Source: Hyphomicrobiales bacterium (GTDB lineage: Bacteria > Pseudomonadota > Alphaproteobacteria > Rhizobiales > Beijerinckiaceae). Taken from it: a stretch of 15,316 nt of DNA. The stretch is taken from assembly GCA_025363375.1 (NCBI GenBank), contig JANYDZ010000495.1, positions 1 to 15,316 on the forward strand, read 5' to 3'. The position numbers and the translations under genes were made by a program. Shown one piece after another: positions 1 to 6,070 of the stretch. Each line of letters begins with the position of its first letter. Within the stretch, counting starts at the first letter, position 1. The notes under the pieces are model-generated. The model saw only the letters and a list, made by a program, of their open reading frames with translations. It was not told where the DNA came from and did no database searches.

Positions 1-1109
1 TTCGCGATCATCGACAACGAGCGCTGCGCGAGATTGCCCAGATCATTGGCGAGATCGGCGTTGATCCGGTTGACGATGGCCTCATGAGAGTAATTGCCGT
101 CCTGGCCGAAAGGCACCTCGCGCAGGAAGAAATAGCGCAGCTGATCGACGCCGTAATGCCCGACCAAAGTCTTCGGCGAAATCACATTGCCGACGGATTT
201 CGACATTTTCTCTCCTTTGTTGAAGAGAAAGCCATGCACGACGACCTGTTTGGGAACGGCAATGCCCGCCGACATCAGGAACGCCGGCCAGTAGATCGAA
301 TGAAAGCGCGTGATGTCCTTGCCGATGACGTGAACATCCGCCGGCCAGTATTTTTCCCTGGAGTTCGAAGCCGCGGGAAAGCCGGTCGCCGTCAGATAAT
401 TCGTCAGCGCGTCCACCCAGACATACATGACGTGTTCGGGATCGCCGGGCACCGGCACGCCCCAGTCGAAAGTGGCGCGGCTGATCGAGAGATCGTTGAG
501 GCCCCGCTTGATGAAAGCGACGATCTCGTTGAGATATTTTTCGGGCGTCACGAAAGCCGGATTGTCTGCGTAATGCTTCAGCAGCCGGTCGGCGTAGTGG
601 GACAGTCTAAAAAAATAGCTTTCCTCCTCCACCCAATCGACCAGCGATCCGCCTGGCGCGTGTTTGCCGCCGTTGGCGTCGACCGTAAGCTCGTGCTCGT
701 CGAAAAAGGCCTCGTCGCGAACCGAATACCAGCCGGAATATTTCGACAGGTAGATGTCGCCGTTGGCCTGCATGCGCTTCCAGATTTCCTGGCTGGCGGC
801 GTAGTGGCGCGGCTGCGTGGTGCGCACGATCTCATCGGCGCGCGCGTTGAGAAAATCGCCCATTTCGGCGAATTGCGCGGCGGTCTCGTCGGCGAGCGCT
901 TGCGGCGCGATGCCCCTGCCCGCCGCGGTCTGCTGCATTTTCTGGCCATGCTCGTCCATGCCCGTGACGAACAAAACATCGTATCCATCCAGACGCTTGA
1001 AGCGCTGGATCGCGTCGGCGGCGATGCGCTCGTAGGCGTGGCCGATGTGGGGAGCGCCGTTCGCATAGGGAATGGCGGTTGTGATCATGAACGTATTGGC
1101 GGCGGACAT
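1..1109 (-). CDS. metG: Methionyl-tRNA synthetase (N-terminal part, cut by window edge)
   Basis: This cytoplasmic class I aminoacyl-tRNA synthetase charges tRNA-Met with methionine, both for initiation and elongation. About 369 codons are visible, starting MSAANTFMITTAIPYANGAP; the C-terminal anticodon-binding part lies beyond the window's left edge. The HIGH signature is intact at residues 21-24 (PHIGHAYERI) and the KMSKS loop is intact at residues 301-305 (GEKMSKSVGN). Between them is the connective domain with GWYSVRDEAFF, where the zinc-ligand cysteines of the E. coli-type enzyme are absent, so this is the zinc-free, single-knuckle form. The ATG at 1109 is the first one in frame that gives the standard N-terminus. 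A weak GGA lies about 8 bases upstream. holB ends 57 bases upstream on the same strand, with a hairpin between. No frameshift is seen. Very sure of the family. Confidence 0.96.
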   Translation of the reverse strand, partial: MSAANTFMITTAIPYANGAPHIGHAYERIAADAIQRFKRLDGYDVLFVTGMDEHGQKMQQTAAGRGIAPQALADETAAQFAEMGDFLNARADEIVRTTQPRHYAASQEIWKRMQANGDIYLSKYSGWYSVRDEAFFDEHELTVDANGGKHAPGGSLVDWVEEESYFFRLSHYADRLLKHYADNPAFVTPEKYLNEIVAFIKRGLNDLSISRATFDWGVPVPGDPEHVMYVWVDALTNYLTATGFPAASNSREKYWPADVHVIGKDITRFHSIYWPAFLMSAGIAVPKQVVVHGFLFNKGEKMSKSVGNVISPKTLVGHYGVDQLRYFFLREVPFGQDGNYSHEAIVNRINADLANDLGNLAQRSLSMIA

Positions 1110-1140
1110 TGCGGTTCCAGATTGGGGAATTCCAGTTTGA

Positions 1141-1159
1141 GGCTCCCTTTCCGGGAGCC
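1141..1159 (-). promoter_or_regulatory. Perfect intercistronic hairpin between holB and metG
   Basis: GGCTCCC (1141-1147) and GGGAGCC (1153-1159) form a perfect 7-bp stem with a 5-base loop. It starts 7 bases after the holB stop and ends 31 bases before the metG start. On the minus strand the stem is not followed by a T run (the next bases are TCAAACTGG), so it is not a canonical intrinsic terminator. It could be an mRNA-stabilising or processing element, or a partial attenuator that separates metG output from holB. The structure is seen; the function is inferred. Confidence 0.4.
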
Positions 1160-1166
1160 GAATGCC

Positions 1167-2243
1167 TTACAGCCGCGCGGCCTGCGCGGCGGCTGAGAGA
1201 TCGGAAAACATGGTCAGAATGAGCGTGCGCTTGTCGAGGTTGAGCGCCTCGGTGTCGCGCACGGCCTGGCTGAGTTTTTCCCATACCTGCGCCAGCGGCG
1301 CAAGACGAGCCGCGCCGTCGCCGGCCTGACTGCGCACTTTGTCGTCAAGCCAGTCGAAAACGCCGGTGTAGAGCGCCTCGAATTCATCGACCGCGGCCGC
1401 CTTGGAGGCGGAGTCCGCGAGGGCGTGAACGCCGCGCCAATCGACGCGCGGCAGATTGTTCAGAATCTTGTCGAGCCTTTCGGCAAGCGCCAACCGGTCG
1501 CTGTCGAGCAGGCGCAAGGCCTGCCGCACCGAACCTTGCGCGCGGCTCGCGGCGGCGGCGATCTCCGCGCCGAATTCCCCCCACGGACCGCCCAGCGCGG
1601 TAACGGCCTGCGCGACCTCGTTCTGCGCGAGCGGCTGCATGTGGAACAGCCGCGAACGCGAGCGGATCGTGGGCAGGATGTAGGCGGGTTTGTGCGACAC
1701 GACAATGAACAGCGAGCGCGGCGGCGGCTCCTCGACCATCTTCAGCAAGGCATTTGCGCCGCTGCGGTTCATGTCTTCGGCGCAATCGACGATGCAGATG
1801 CGCCAGCCGCCGGCGCCCGCGGAAAACTGAAAAAGACCGATCGCCTTGCGCACGTCGTCGACGCGGATTTCGGTGAAGTGCTTTTTGGTCTTGTCGTTCC
1901 ACTCGCGCCGCAGAACCGCGAGATCGGCCTGCGCCAGCGTAGCAACTCGCGAGAAGACGGGATGGCTTGCGGGCACGCCAAGATCGACGGCTTCGCGCAC
2001 CGCCGCGCTGGCGGAATCGGGATGCGCAAAAATGAACCGCGCCAGCCGCCAGGCCAGCGTCGCCTTGCCGATGCCCTCGCGTCCGCCCAGAATAACCGCT
2101 TGTGGCAGACGCCCGGAACGATAGGCTTCGAGCAGCGACCGTTCCACGACGTCATGGCCGAACAAGGCTTGCGCCTCGCGCGGATGCGGCGCGCCGGGAA
2201 ATACATCGCTTTCGGCGAGCGTGGCTTTGACGGGCGCTTTCAT
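1167..2243 (-). CDS. holB: DNA polymerase III subunit delta'
   Basis: This 358-residue subunit of the clamp-loader complex helps open and load the beta sliding clamp at primed DNA. The N-terminal AAA+ region has a P-loop-like segment at residues 53-61 (GGREGIGKA). The Thr/Ser that normally follows the Lys is Ala, as expected for delta', which does not hydrolyse ATP. NALLKMVEEPP (about 164-174) is the conserved clamp-loader motif around the former Walker B/sensor region. PTIRSRSR (about 191-198) matches the SRC motif with Ser in place of Cys. The four-cysteine zinc module of DnaX and of many delta' proteins is not present. The start MKAPVKATLA at 2243 was chosen because it gives an ATGA overlap with the tmk stop (2240-2243). 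The same frame stays open much further upstream, but that part is only antiframe of tmk. Translation is probably coupled to tmk. Confidence 0.95.
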   Translation of the reverse strand: MKAPVKATLAESDVFPGAPHPREAQALFGHDVVERSLLEAYRSGRLPQAVILGGREGIGKATLAWRLARFIFAHPDSASAAVREAVDLGVPASHPVFSRVATLAQADLAVLRREWNDKTKKHFTEIRVDDVRKAIGLFQFSAGAGGWRICIVDCAEDMNRSGANALLKMVEEPPPRSLFIVVSHKPAYILPTIRSRSRLFHMQPLAQNEVAQAVTALGGPWGEFGAEIAAAASRAQGSVRQALRLLDSDRLALAERLDKILNNLPRVDWRGVHALADSASKAAAVDEFEALYTGVFDWLDDKVRSQAGDGAARLAPLAQVWEKLSQAVRDTEALNLDKRTLILTMFSDLSAAAQAARL

Positions 2244-3019
2244 GCTTTCACGCGTTCTTGCGGGTCTTGCTGGTTTTGCGGGTCTTGCCGAACGTCGTCG
2301 CGCCGCCCATCGGCGGGTTTCGCCGCCGTCGATTTGAACGAGCCGCCCGGCGGGCGCGGCGCCAGCAAACGCCGCTCGACGACAACCCAGATGGACTCGG
2401 CGATCCCCGCGGGAGTTCCCGAGGCGTCGATGACAAAGCAGCGCGAAGGTTCGCCAGCGGCTATGTCCAGAAACGAGCTGCGCAATCCCCGATGAAACTC
2501 GACGCCCTCGCTTTCGAAACGATCCGTTGCGCCGCCGCCGCGCCGGGCGCGCGCGCGCGCAAGGCCCACTTCCGCGGGCAAATCCAGCATGAGCGTCAGG
2601 TCCGGCCGCGTAGCGCCCACCGTTACCGCCTCCAGCGCCAGAATGAGGCGTGGATCGATATTGCCCAGCGCGCCCTGATAGGCGCGCGTCGAATCGGCGA
2701 AACGGTCGCAGATCACATAGGCGCCGCGCGCAAGCGCGGGTCTGATGGTGTGGTCGAGGTGATCGACGCGCGCGGCGGCGAAAAGCAGCGCCTCGGCCAT
2801 GGGGCCGAGCGAGGCGACCGCGCCCGACAGCAGCACCGCGCGCAATTCCTCGGCATGCGGCGAGCCGCCGGGTTCCCGCGTCGTGACGCATTCGAGGCCG
2901 CGCAGGGAAAGCCGCTCGGCGAGCATGCGCGCCTGTGTCGATTTGCCGGCGCCTTCGCCGCCTTCGAGCGTGATAAAACAGCCGCGCCGGGCGCCGCCGT
3001 TTTTGCCCGCGACGGCCAT
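2240..3019 (-). CDS. tmk: Thymidylate kinase (dTMP kinase)
   Basis: This cytoplasmic enzyme phosphorylates dTMP to dTDP with ATP, an essential step in dTTP synthesis. It is 259 residues long. The P-loop is FITLEGGEGAGKSTQ (about residues 15-29). TREPGGSP is the dTMP-binding signature. The DR-phosphate motif reads CDRFADSTRAYQG (around 104-116). The LID region RARARRGGGATDRFE is arginine-rich, as in Gram-negative enzymes. The last 35-40 residues extend past the usual end of the fold and look disordered (KSTAAKPADGRRDDVRQ, then a QDPQ-type repeat). The ATG at 3019 overlaps the stop of the upstream carboxypeptidase by one base (TGATG), and the stop overlaps the holB start (ATGA), so three genes are tightly coupled. 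An AAGAA stretch is the only visible Shine-Dalgarno candidate. Confidence 0.96.
   Translation of the reverse strand: MAVAGKNGGARRGCFITLEGGEGAGKSTQARMLAERLSLRGLECVTTREPGGSPHAEELRAVLLSGAVASLGPMAEALLFAAARVDHLDHTIRPALARGAYVICDRFADSTRAYQGALGNIDPRLILALEAVTVGATRPDLTLMLDLPAEVGLARARARRGGGATDRFESEGVEFHRGLRSSFLDIAAGEPSRCFVIDASGTPAGIAESIWVVVERRLLAPRPPGGSFKSTAAKPADGRRDDVRQDPQNQQDPQERVKA
2258..2288 (-). repeat. In-frame 18-base tandem repeat at the tmk 3' end
   Basis: The 13-mer TTGCGGGTCTTGC occurs at 2258-2270 and again at 2276-2288, a period of 18 bases, or six codons. In the tmk product it encodes a glutamine-rich tail QDPQNQ-QDPQE. It lies within 15-45 bases of the holB start, in the likely ribosome-landing zone of holB. 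Confidence 0.8.
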
Positions 3020-4239
3020 CAGTTCTTCGACGCCAGTTTGCGGAACAAGCCCGCGCCCAACTCCATGCCCGCGTCGTAGGCCCGTTTGTACAGCGGCCCG
3101 ATGTCCACGCTTTCCCCCGCGTTCAGGGGCAGGTCCAGCGACAGCGCGTTGCCGCGAAAAATCTTCAGCCGCGCCACGTCCTGGCCGGCGGCGACAGGCG
3201 CAGCGATCGGCCCGTTGTAGACGATTTTTCCCGTCAGCTTGTCGGTTGAACCTCGCGGCGCGAGAATCCGCACGGCTTTGGCGGAAACCAGCGAAACCTC
3301 GGTTTGCGCGCCGCCGTAAAGCCGCGCTGCGCCAATCGTCTCGCCCGCGTCGAACAGGGCCTTCGATTCAAAAGAGCGGAACCCCCACAGCAGAATCTTG
3401 CGCGCCTCTTCGGCGCGGTCCTTGGCGTTGCGCAAGCCGTAAATCGCCAGAATGAGCCTTTGGTTGTTCTGCACCGCCGAACCGATCAGGCCATAGCCGC
3501 TGGCGTCGTCGATATTTCCGGTTTTGAGGCCGTCGGCGCCGATATCCATGCCCAGCAGCGGGTTGCGGTTCTGCTGTCTGGTCTTGCCCCAGGTGAATTC
3601 GCGCTCCGAAAAGTAACGATAGTATTCAGGGTAAGCGCGAACGACATGGTCCGCCAACAACGCCATGTCGCGCGCCGTGACTTTCTGGCCCGGATCGTCC
3701 TTGCCCCAGGCGTTGCGAAAATGCAGATTTTTCAATCCGAGTTCGCGCGCCCGTTGCGTCATCTTTTCAGCGAAGGCGGCTTCCGTGCCGGACAGGCCTT
3801 CCGCCAGAATGATCCCCGCGTCGTTTCCCGAAACGATGAGCAGACCGCGCAAAAGGTCTTCAACCCTGATGCGCGAATTCAACTGGGCGAACATGCTGGA
3901 GCCACGCGAGCCCGCGCCGCCCATGCGCCAGGCGTTGTCGCTGACGTGAAATTCGTCCGTCAACCTGAGCCTGCCCTCCTTGAGTTCGCGGAAGACGATT
4001 TCGGCCGTCATCACCTTGACCGTTGAAGCCGGTGTCACGGTTTGATCCGCGGCTTTTTCAAACAGGACGGATCCGGTCTCCGCATCCATCAGGATCGCGG
4101 ACGGCGCCATGGTCTGGAATGTCTGCCCCTGCCCTGGCCCTTGCGCTTGGGCGGGCTGCAATCCCGCGATGCACAGGCCAGCGGCGACAGCCAGCGCGCG
4201 CGCGTGTTTATGCCGCATGAATTTTAGTTTGGCGCTCAT
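3019..4239 (-). CDS. Secreted D-alanyl-D-alanine carboxypeptidase (penicillin-binding protein, peptidase S11)
   Basis: This 406-residue enzyme removes the terminal D-Ala from peptidoglycan pentapeptides in the periplasm and so limits cross-linking. A basic N-terminus and hydrophobic segment (about residues 14-30) end in PAQAQ, a good signal-peptidase I site. The three active-site motifs are all present: STVK at 72-75 (PASTVKVMTAE, nucleophile Ser72), SGN at 137-139, and KTG at 239-241. The C-terminal beta-rich domain and a terminal amphipathic stretch (LYKRAYDAGMELGAGLFRKL) match the DacA/DacC/DacF layout, in which such a helix holds the protein on the outer face of the inner membrane. Met8 is a possible alternative start; neither start has a clear Shine-Dalgarno. 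It lies 102 bases downstream of rlpA and overlaps tmk by one base. Which dac paralogue it is cannot be told from the sequence. Confidence 0.95.
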   Translation of the reverse strand: MSAKLKFMRHKHARALAVAAGLCIAGLQPAQAQGPGQGQTFQTMAPSAILMDAETGSVLFEKAADQTVTPASTVKVMTAEIVFRELKEGRLRLTDEFHVSDNAWRMGGAGSRGSSMFAQLNSRIRVEDLLRGLLIVSGNDAGIILAEGLSGTEAAFAEKMTQRARELGLKNLHFRNAWGKDDPGQKVTARDMALLADHVVRAYPEYYRYFSEREFTWGKTRQQNRNPLLGMDIGADGLKTGNIDDASGYGLIGSAVQNNQRLILAIYGLRNAKDRAEEARKILLWGFRSFESKALFDAGETIGAARLYGGAQTEVSLVSAKAVRILAPRGSTDKLTGKIVYNGPIAAPVAAGQDVARLKIFRGNALSLDLPLNAGESVDIGPLYKRAYDAGMELGAGLFRKLASKN

Positions 4240-4278
4240 GTGTCGATCGAGTCCGGCGCGAGTTCAACGCGGAGCATT

Positions 4279-4302
4279 GCGGTGGGACAGGATGTCCGCC
4301 GC
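4279..4302 (-). promoter_or_regulatory. Imperfect hairpin between rlpA and the carboxypeptidase gene
   Basis: GGACA (4285-4289) pairs with TGTCC (4293-4297) across GGA. The stem extends through a small internal loop to GCGG (4279-4282) and CCGC (4299-4302). It lies in the 102-base gap between the rlpA stop and the carboxypeptidase start. There is no T run after it on the minus strand, so it is not a standard terminator. A role in stabilising or processing the transcript is only a guess. Confidence 0.25.
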
Positions 4303-4341
4303 GTCACTCATTTGCACAAGCGGCCCGCAAAAATCAACGCG

Positions 4342-5367
4342 TCATCGCGCGGCGACGCTGGATTGCAACAATGGCGCCGGCTCGAGCGAAGGCCGACTGG
4401 CGGCGATCGGAACCTCCGCGCCCGGGATCGTTCCCAGATCGAAGGGGCGCGTCGGCGGCAAAGGCGCGCGAACCGGCAGAGCGGATTGCGCGGGGGCGAA
4501 GGCTGTTGCCTGGCTTGCCGTGTCGCGGGCGGCGGCTGGCGCGTTCGTCACGATTGTCGTCCCCGAGGAAGGGGGAGCCGAAACGAACTGTCGATGCTGT
4601 TCAGCTCTCGGTTCCGGCGCAAGCGCCAACCGGGCGGGCTCGGGACGCGGAGGACTGACGGGTTCGCGGCTGGCGACCAGCGTAGGACTTGCGGTTGGGA
4701 AGCCGTCGAGACTGGCGGGTTCCCCGTCCGTGCGCAGGGTCGCCATCAATTTTCTGTCGTCGGAACCACCAAGACTGGCTTTACCGATATAATCGACACG
4801 CACCGTGGCGGTGCCAGCCCGCTTGAAATCGAGCGCTTCGGCGACGCGTTGCGACACGTCCATGACCCGGCCGCCGTGATAGGGGCCGCGATCGTTGACC
4901 CGCACGATGATGGAGCTGCCGTTGCGCGTGTTGGTCACCCGGGCGTAGCTGGGCAGCGGCATGGTCGGGTGCGCGGCCGAGATGGAGGTCATGTCGAATA
5001 TTTCGCCATTGGCCGTCTTGCGGCCATGAAAGGCGCCGCCGTAATAGGAGGCCATGCCGGTTTGCGTCTGCAATGGACGGTCCGTCGGAAAATACCGCTT
5101 GCCCGCAATTGTATAGGGTCGACCGACCAGGAGTTGCCCGCCGCCGCGCGGCACCGGCCTGTCGTCGGCGACAAGCCGCGGACTGGCGCGCCCGTAACGC
5201 CCTTCGGGGAAATATTCCGTGCTGGAGCGCTCGATGCGCGAACGCTGTTGCTGGGAGGGTTGCTGCGCGCAGCCGGCCAGAGCGGCGAAGCCGACAAGGG
5301 CGACCAGCGCGTGCGTTTTCAGGGGCCCCGCGCCTGGATTGAATGAACCTACCGGAGTTTCAATCAT
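4342..5367 (-). CDS. rlpA: RlpA-type septal lytic transglycosylase lipoprotein, no SPOR domain
   Basis: This 341-residue predicted lipoprotein is expected to cleave glycan strands lacking stem peptides at the division site. A hydrophobic signal (ALVALVGFAALAGC) ends in the lipobox LAGC, with the lipidated Cys at residue 33. The double-psi beta-barrel domain (about 103-197) is highly conserved: SYYGGAFHGRKTANGE, AAHPTMPLPSYARVTN and VRVNDRGPYHGGR. His133 and Asp159 correspond to the active-site His and Asp defined in Pseudomonas RlpA. The rest (about 200-341) is a Pro/Ala/Ser-rich, probably disordered tail, and the C-terminal SPOR domain common in RlpA is not recognisable. I chose the ATG at 5367 because it puts the signal peptide near the N-terminus. 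The frame stays open to a TTG at 5469 with no signal-like sequence. No clear Shine-Dalgarno. First gene of the leftward cluster. Confidence 0.92.
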   Translation of the reverse strand: MIETPVGSFNPGAGPLKTHALVALVGFAALAGCAQQPSQQQRSRIERSSTEYFPEGRYGRASPRLVADDRPVPRGGGQLLVGRPYTIAGKRYFPTDRPLQTQTGMASYYGGAFHGRKTANGEIFDMTSISAAHPTMPLPSYARVTNTRNGSSIIVRVNDRGPYHGGRVMDVSQRVAEALDFKRAGTATVRVDYIGKASLGGSDDRKLMATLRTDGEPASLDGFPTASPTLVASREPVSPPRPEPARLALAPEPRAEQHRQFVSAPPSSGTTIVTNAPAAARDTASQATAFAPAQSALPVRAPLPPTRPFDLGTIPGAEVPIAASRPSLEPAPLLQSSVAAR

Positions 5368-5386
5368 TTGGGAGCACGCACCACTG

Positions 5387-5410
5387 GAGAACAACAGGTC
5401 GAGAACAACA
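5387..5410 (-). repeat. Phased 10-bp direct repeat in the rlpA leader
   Basis: GAGAACAACA occurs at 5387-5396 and 5401-5410, separated by GGTC, so the period is 14. On the rlpA sense strand it reads TGTTGTTCTC twice, ending 19 bases before the ATG. It may be a regulator-binding site, an RNA element or a small tandem duplication. The repeat is exact; its role is unknown. Confidence 0.65.
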
Positions 5411-5700
5411 TTTGGCGCATCCGTCGTCCCCCGTAGCCGACCCAAAATCACAGCGCCCCGGTCAGGCAAACCATTCAGGCGATAATGTCAGGCCGCTTGT
5501 TTAGCCACTTTGAGCAAACTTCCGCGCATAACCAGTACAATTGCGCTCATCGCGTTGCAAAATCCTTAATCGGCAAATTTGCCCATCCCTCGCAGGCCCA
5601 TCTTCGCAAGCCTGGGACACCAACGCCCGGCAATTAAGCCAAAATTGCGGCGGCTGTGATCTCCTCCCCGTCTTTCGGGCGAGGGGCTTTGCAATCATCC

Positions 5701-5730
5701 TTGAAAAACCCGCATGAATATGCGCAATTC
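5701..5730 (+). promoter_or_regulatory. Candidate promoter of tRNA-Ser
   Basis: TTGAAA (5701-5706) could be a -35 box, with an 18-base spacer to CAATTC (5725-5730) as a poor -10. A start near 5736-5740 would place transcription just ahead of the tRNA, which is the main support. The -10 match is weak. Confidence 0.3.
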
Positions 5731-5740
5731 TCCGGCAATC

Positions 5741-5830
5741 GGAAGGGTGGCCGAGTGGTTTAAGGCACCGGTCTTGAAAACCGGCGTTGGTGAAAGCCAA
5801 CCGTGGGTTCGAATCCCACCCCTTCCGCCA
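5741..5830 (+). tRNA. tRNA-Ser (anticodon UGA)
   Basis: This is a complete 90-base tRNA with encoded CCA. The acceptor stem GGAAGGG (5741-5747) pairs with CCCTTCC (5820-5826), followed by discriminator G and CCA (5828-5830). The anticodon stem CCGGT/ACCGG encloses the loop CTTGAAA, giving anticodon TGA, which reads UCA and, by wobble, other UCN codons. A long variable arm (GTTGG TGAAAG CCAAC) marks it as a class II serine tRNA. The T arm GTGGG-TTCGAAT-CCCAC is perfect. It stands alone between the divergent rlpA gene and the efflux operon. I found no copy of its 3' end elsewhere in the window, so there is no sign of use as an integration site. Confidence 0.97.
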
Positions 5831-5881
5831 GCGGCCTCCGGTTGCAGTGCCCGGATGCTGAGCAAAAGTCACTTGACTGTG

Positions 5882-5902
5882 ATGCGCTTATTGCGCATTT
5901 TT
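5882..5902 (+). terminator. Probable intrinsic terminator after tRNA-Ser
   Basis: ATGCGC (5882-5887), loop TTATT and GCGCAT (5893-5898) are followed by TTTT to 5902. It is 52 bases past the tRNA 3' end on the same strand. The stem is only 6 bp, so moderate confidence. A CTTGACT element (5872-5878) immediately upstream resembles an alphaproteobacterial -35 box; a -10 CATTTT at 5896-5901 would overlap this hairpin. Confidence 0.5.
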
Positions 5903-5909
5903 CGCGCAT

Positions 5910-5936
5910 TTGATGGACATCGCTCTTGTGTATAAA
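5910..5936 (+). promoter_or_regulatory. Candidate promoter of the efflux operon
   Basis: TTGATG (5910-5915) and TATAAA (5931-5936) are separated by 15 bases, shorter than ideal. The TATAAA is the best -10-like element between the tRNA and the adaptor gene. It would give a leader of roughly 130 bases. Three GTGTAT hexamers start at 5928, 5945 and 5961, the first overlapping this -10. Confidence 0.3.
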
Positions 5937-6030
5937 CAAGATGCGTGTATTCGACATAGGGTGTATGGTGGCGGTCTTGTAATTGGAAACAGGCGTCAGA
6001 TGGTCGAATGATCAATTTTTAATCGCTCCG

Positions 6031-6044
6031 TTGAGTTCGCTCAA
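6031..6044 (+). promoter_or_regulatory. Small UUCG-loop hairpin in the efflux operon leader
   Basis: TTGAG (6031-6035), TTCG and CTCAA (6040-6044) form a perfect 5-bp stem with a UUCG tetraloop. It lies 15 bases before the Shine-Dalgarno of the adaptor gene. The closing pair is G-C rather than the extra-stable C-G. It may tune translation or be incidental. Confidence 0.3.
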
Positions 6045-6070
6045 ATCAAGTTTCCCTTGGAGGAGAGTTT

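Larger units (their letters stand above)
5368..5740. other. Divergent intergenic region between rlpA and tRNA-Ser
   Basis: I find no supportable coding gene in these 373 bases. The open frame across 5501-5872 on the minus strand is antisense to the tRNA. Contents: a phased direct repeat just upstream of rlpA (5387-5410); the 12-bp palindrome GGCAAATTTGCC (5572-5583); inverted arms GCAATT/AATTGC around 5630-5646; and a bulged stem CCTC-CCCG / CGGG-C-GAGG at 5663-5684 that is followed by only a weak T run. The rlpA promoter should be here but no convincing -35/-10 pair is visible. Confidence 0.6.

Noticed and set aside
84..1196. Plus-strand open frame of 370 codons over metG
   Set aside because: Exact antisense of the metG frame, whose HIGH and KMSKS motifs are intact on the minus strand.
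2244..2891. Upstream extension of the holB frame
   Set aside because: The extension is an alternate frame of tmk, rich in Arg and Ala. The start at 2243 gives the family N-terminus and an ATGA overlap.
4140..4180. Lipobox in the carboxypeptidase signal (Cys23)
   Set aside because: The residue before the Cys is Leu, not Gly, Ala or Ser. The AQA-type signal-peptidase I site fits better.
5368..5469. TTG start for rlpA at 5469
   Set aside because: It would add 34 residues with no signal character ahead of the lipoprotein signal peptide. The ATG at 5367 puts the lipobox Cys at residue 33.
5572..5583. 12-bp palindrome GGCAAATTTGCC as an operator
   Set aside because: A few perfect 12-bp palindromes are expected by chance in a window of this size, and it has no clear position relative to a promoter.
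5741..5830. tRNA-Ser as an integration (att) site
   Set aside because: No integrase, and no repeat of the tRNA 3' end found in the window.
5501..5872. Minus-strand open frame across the tRNA
   Set aside because: It reads through the antisense of tRNA-Ser, a familiar false gene call (KGWDSNPRLAF).
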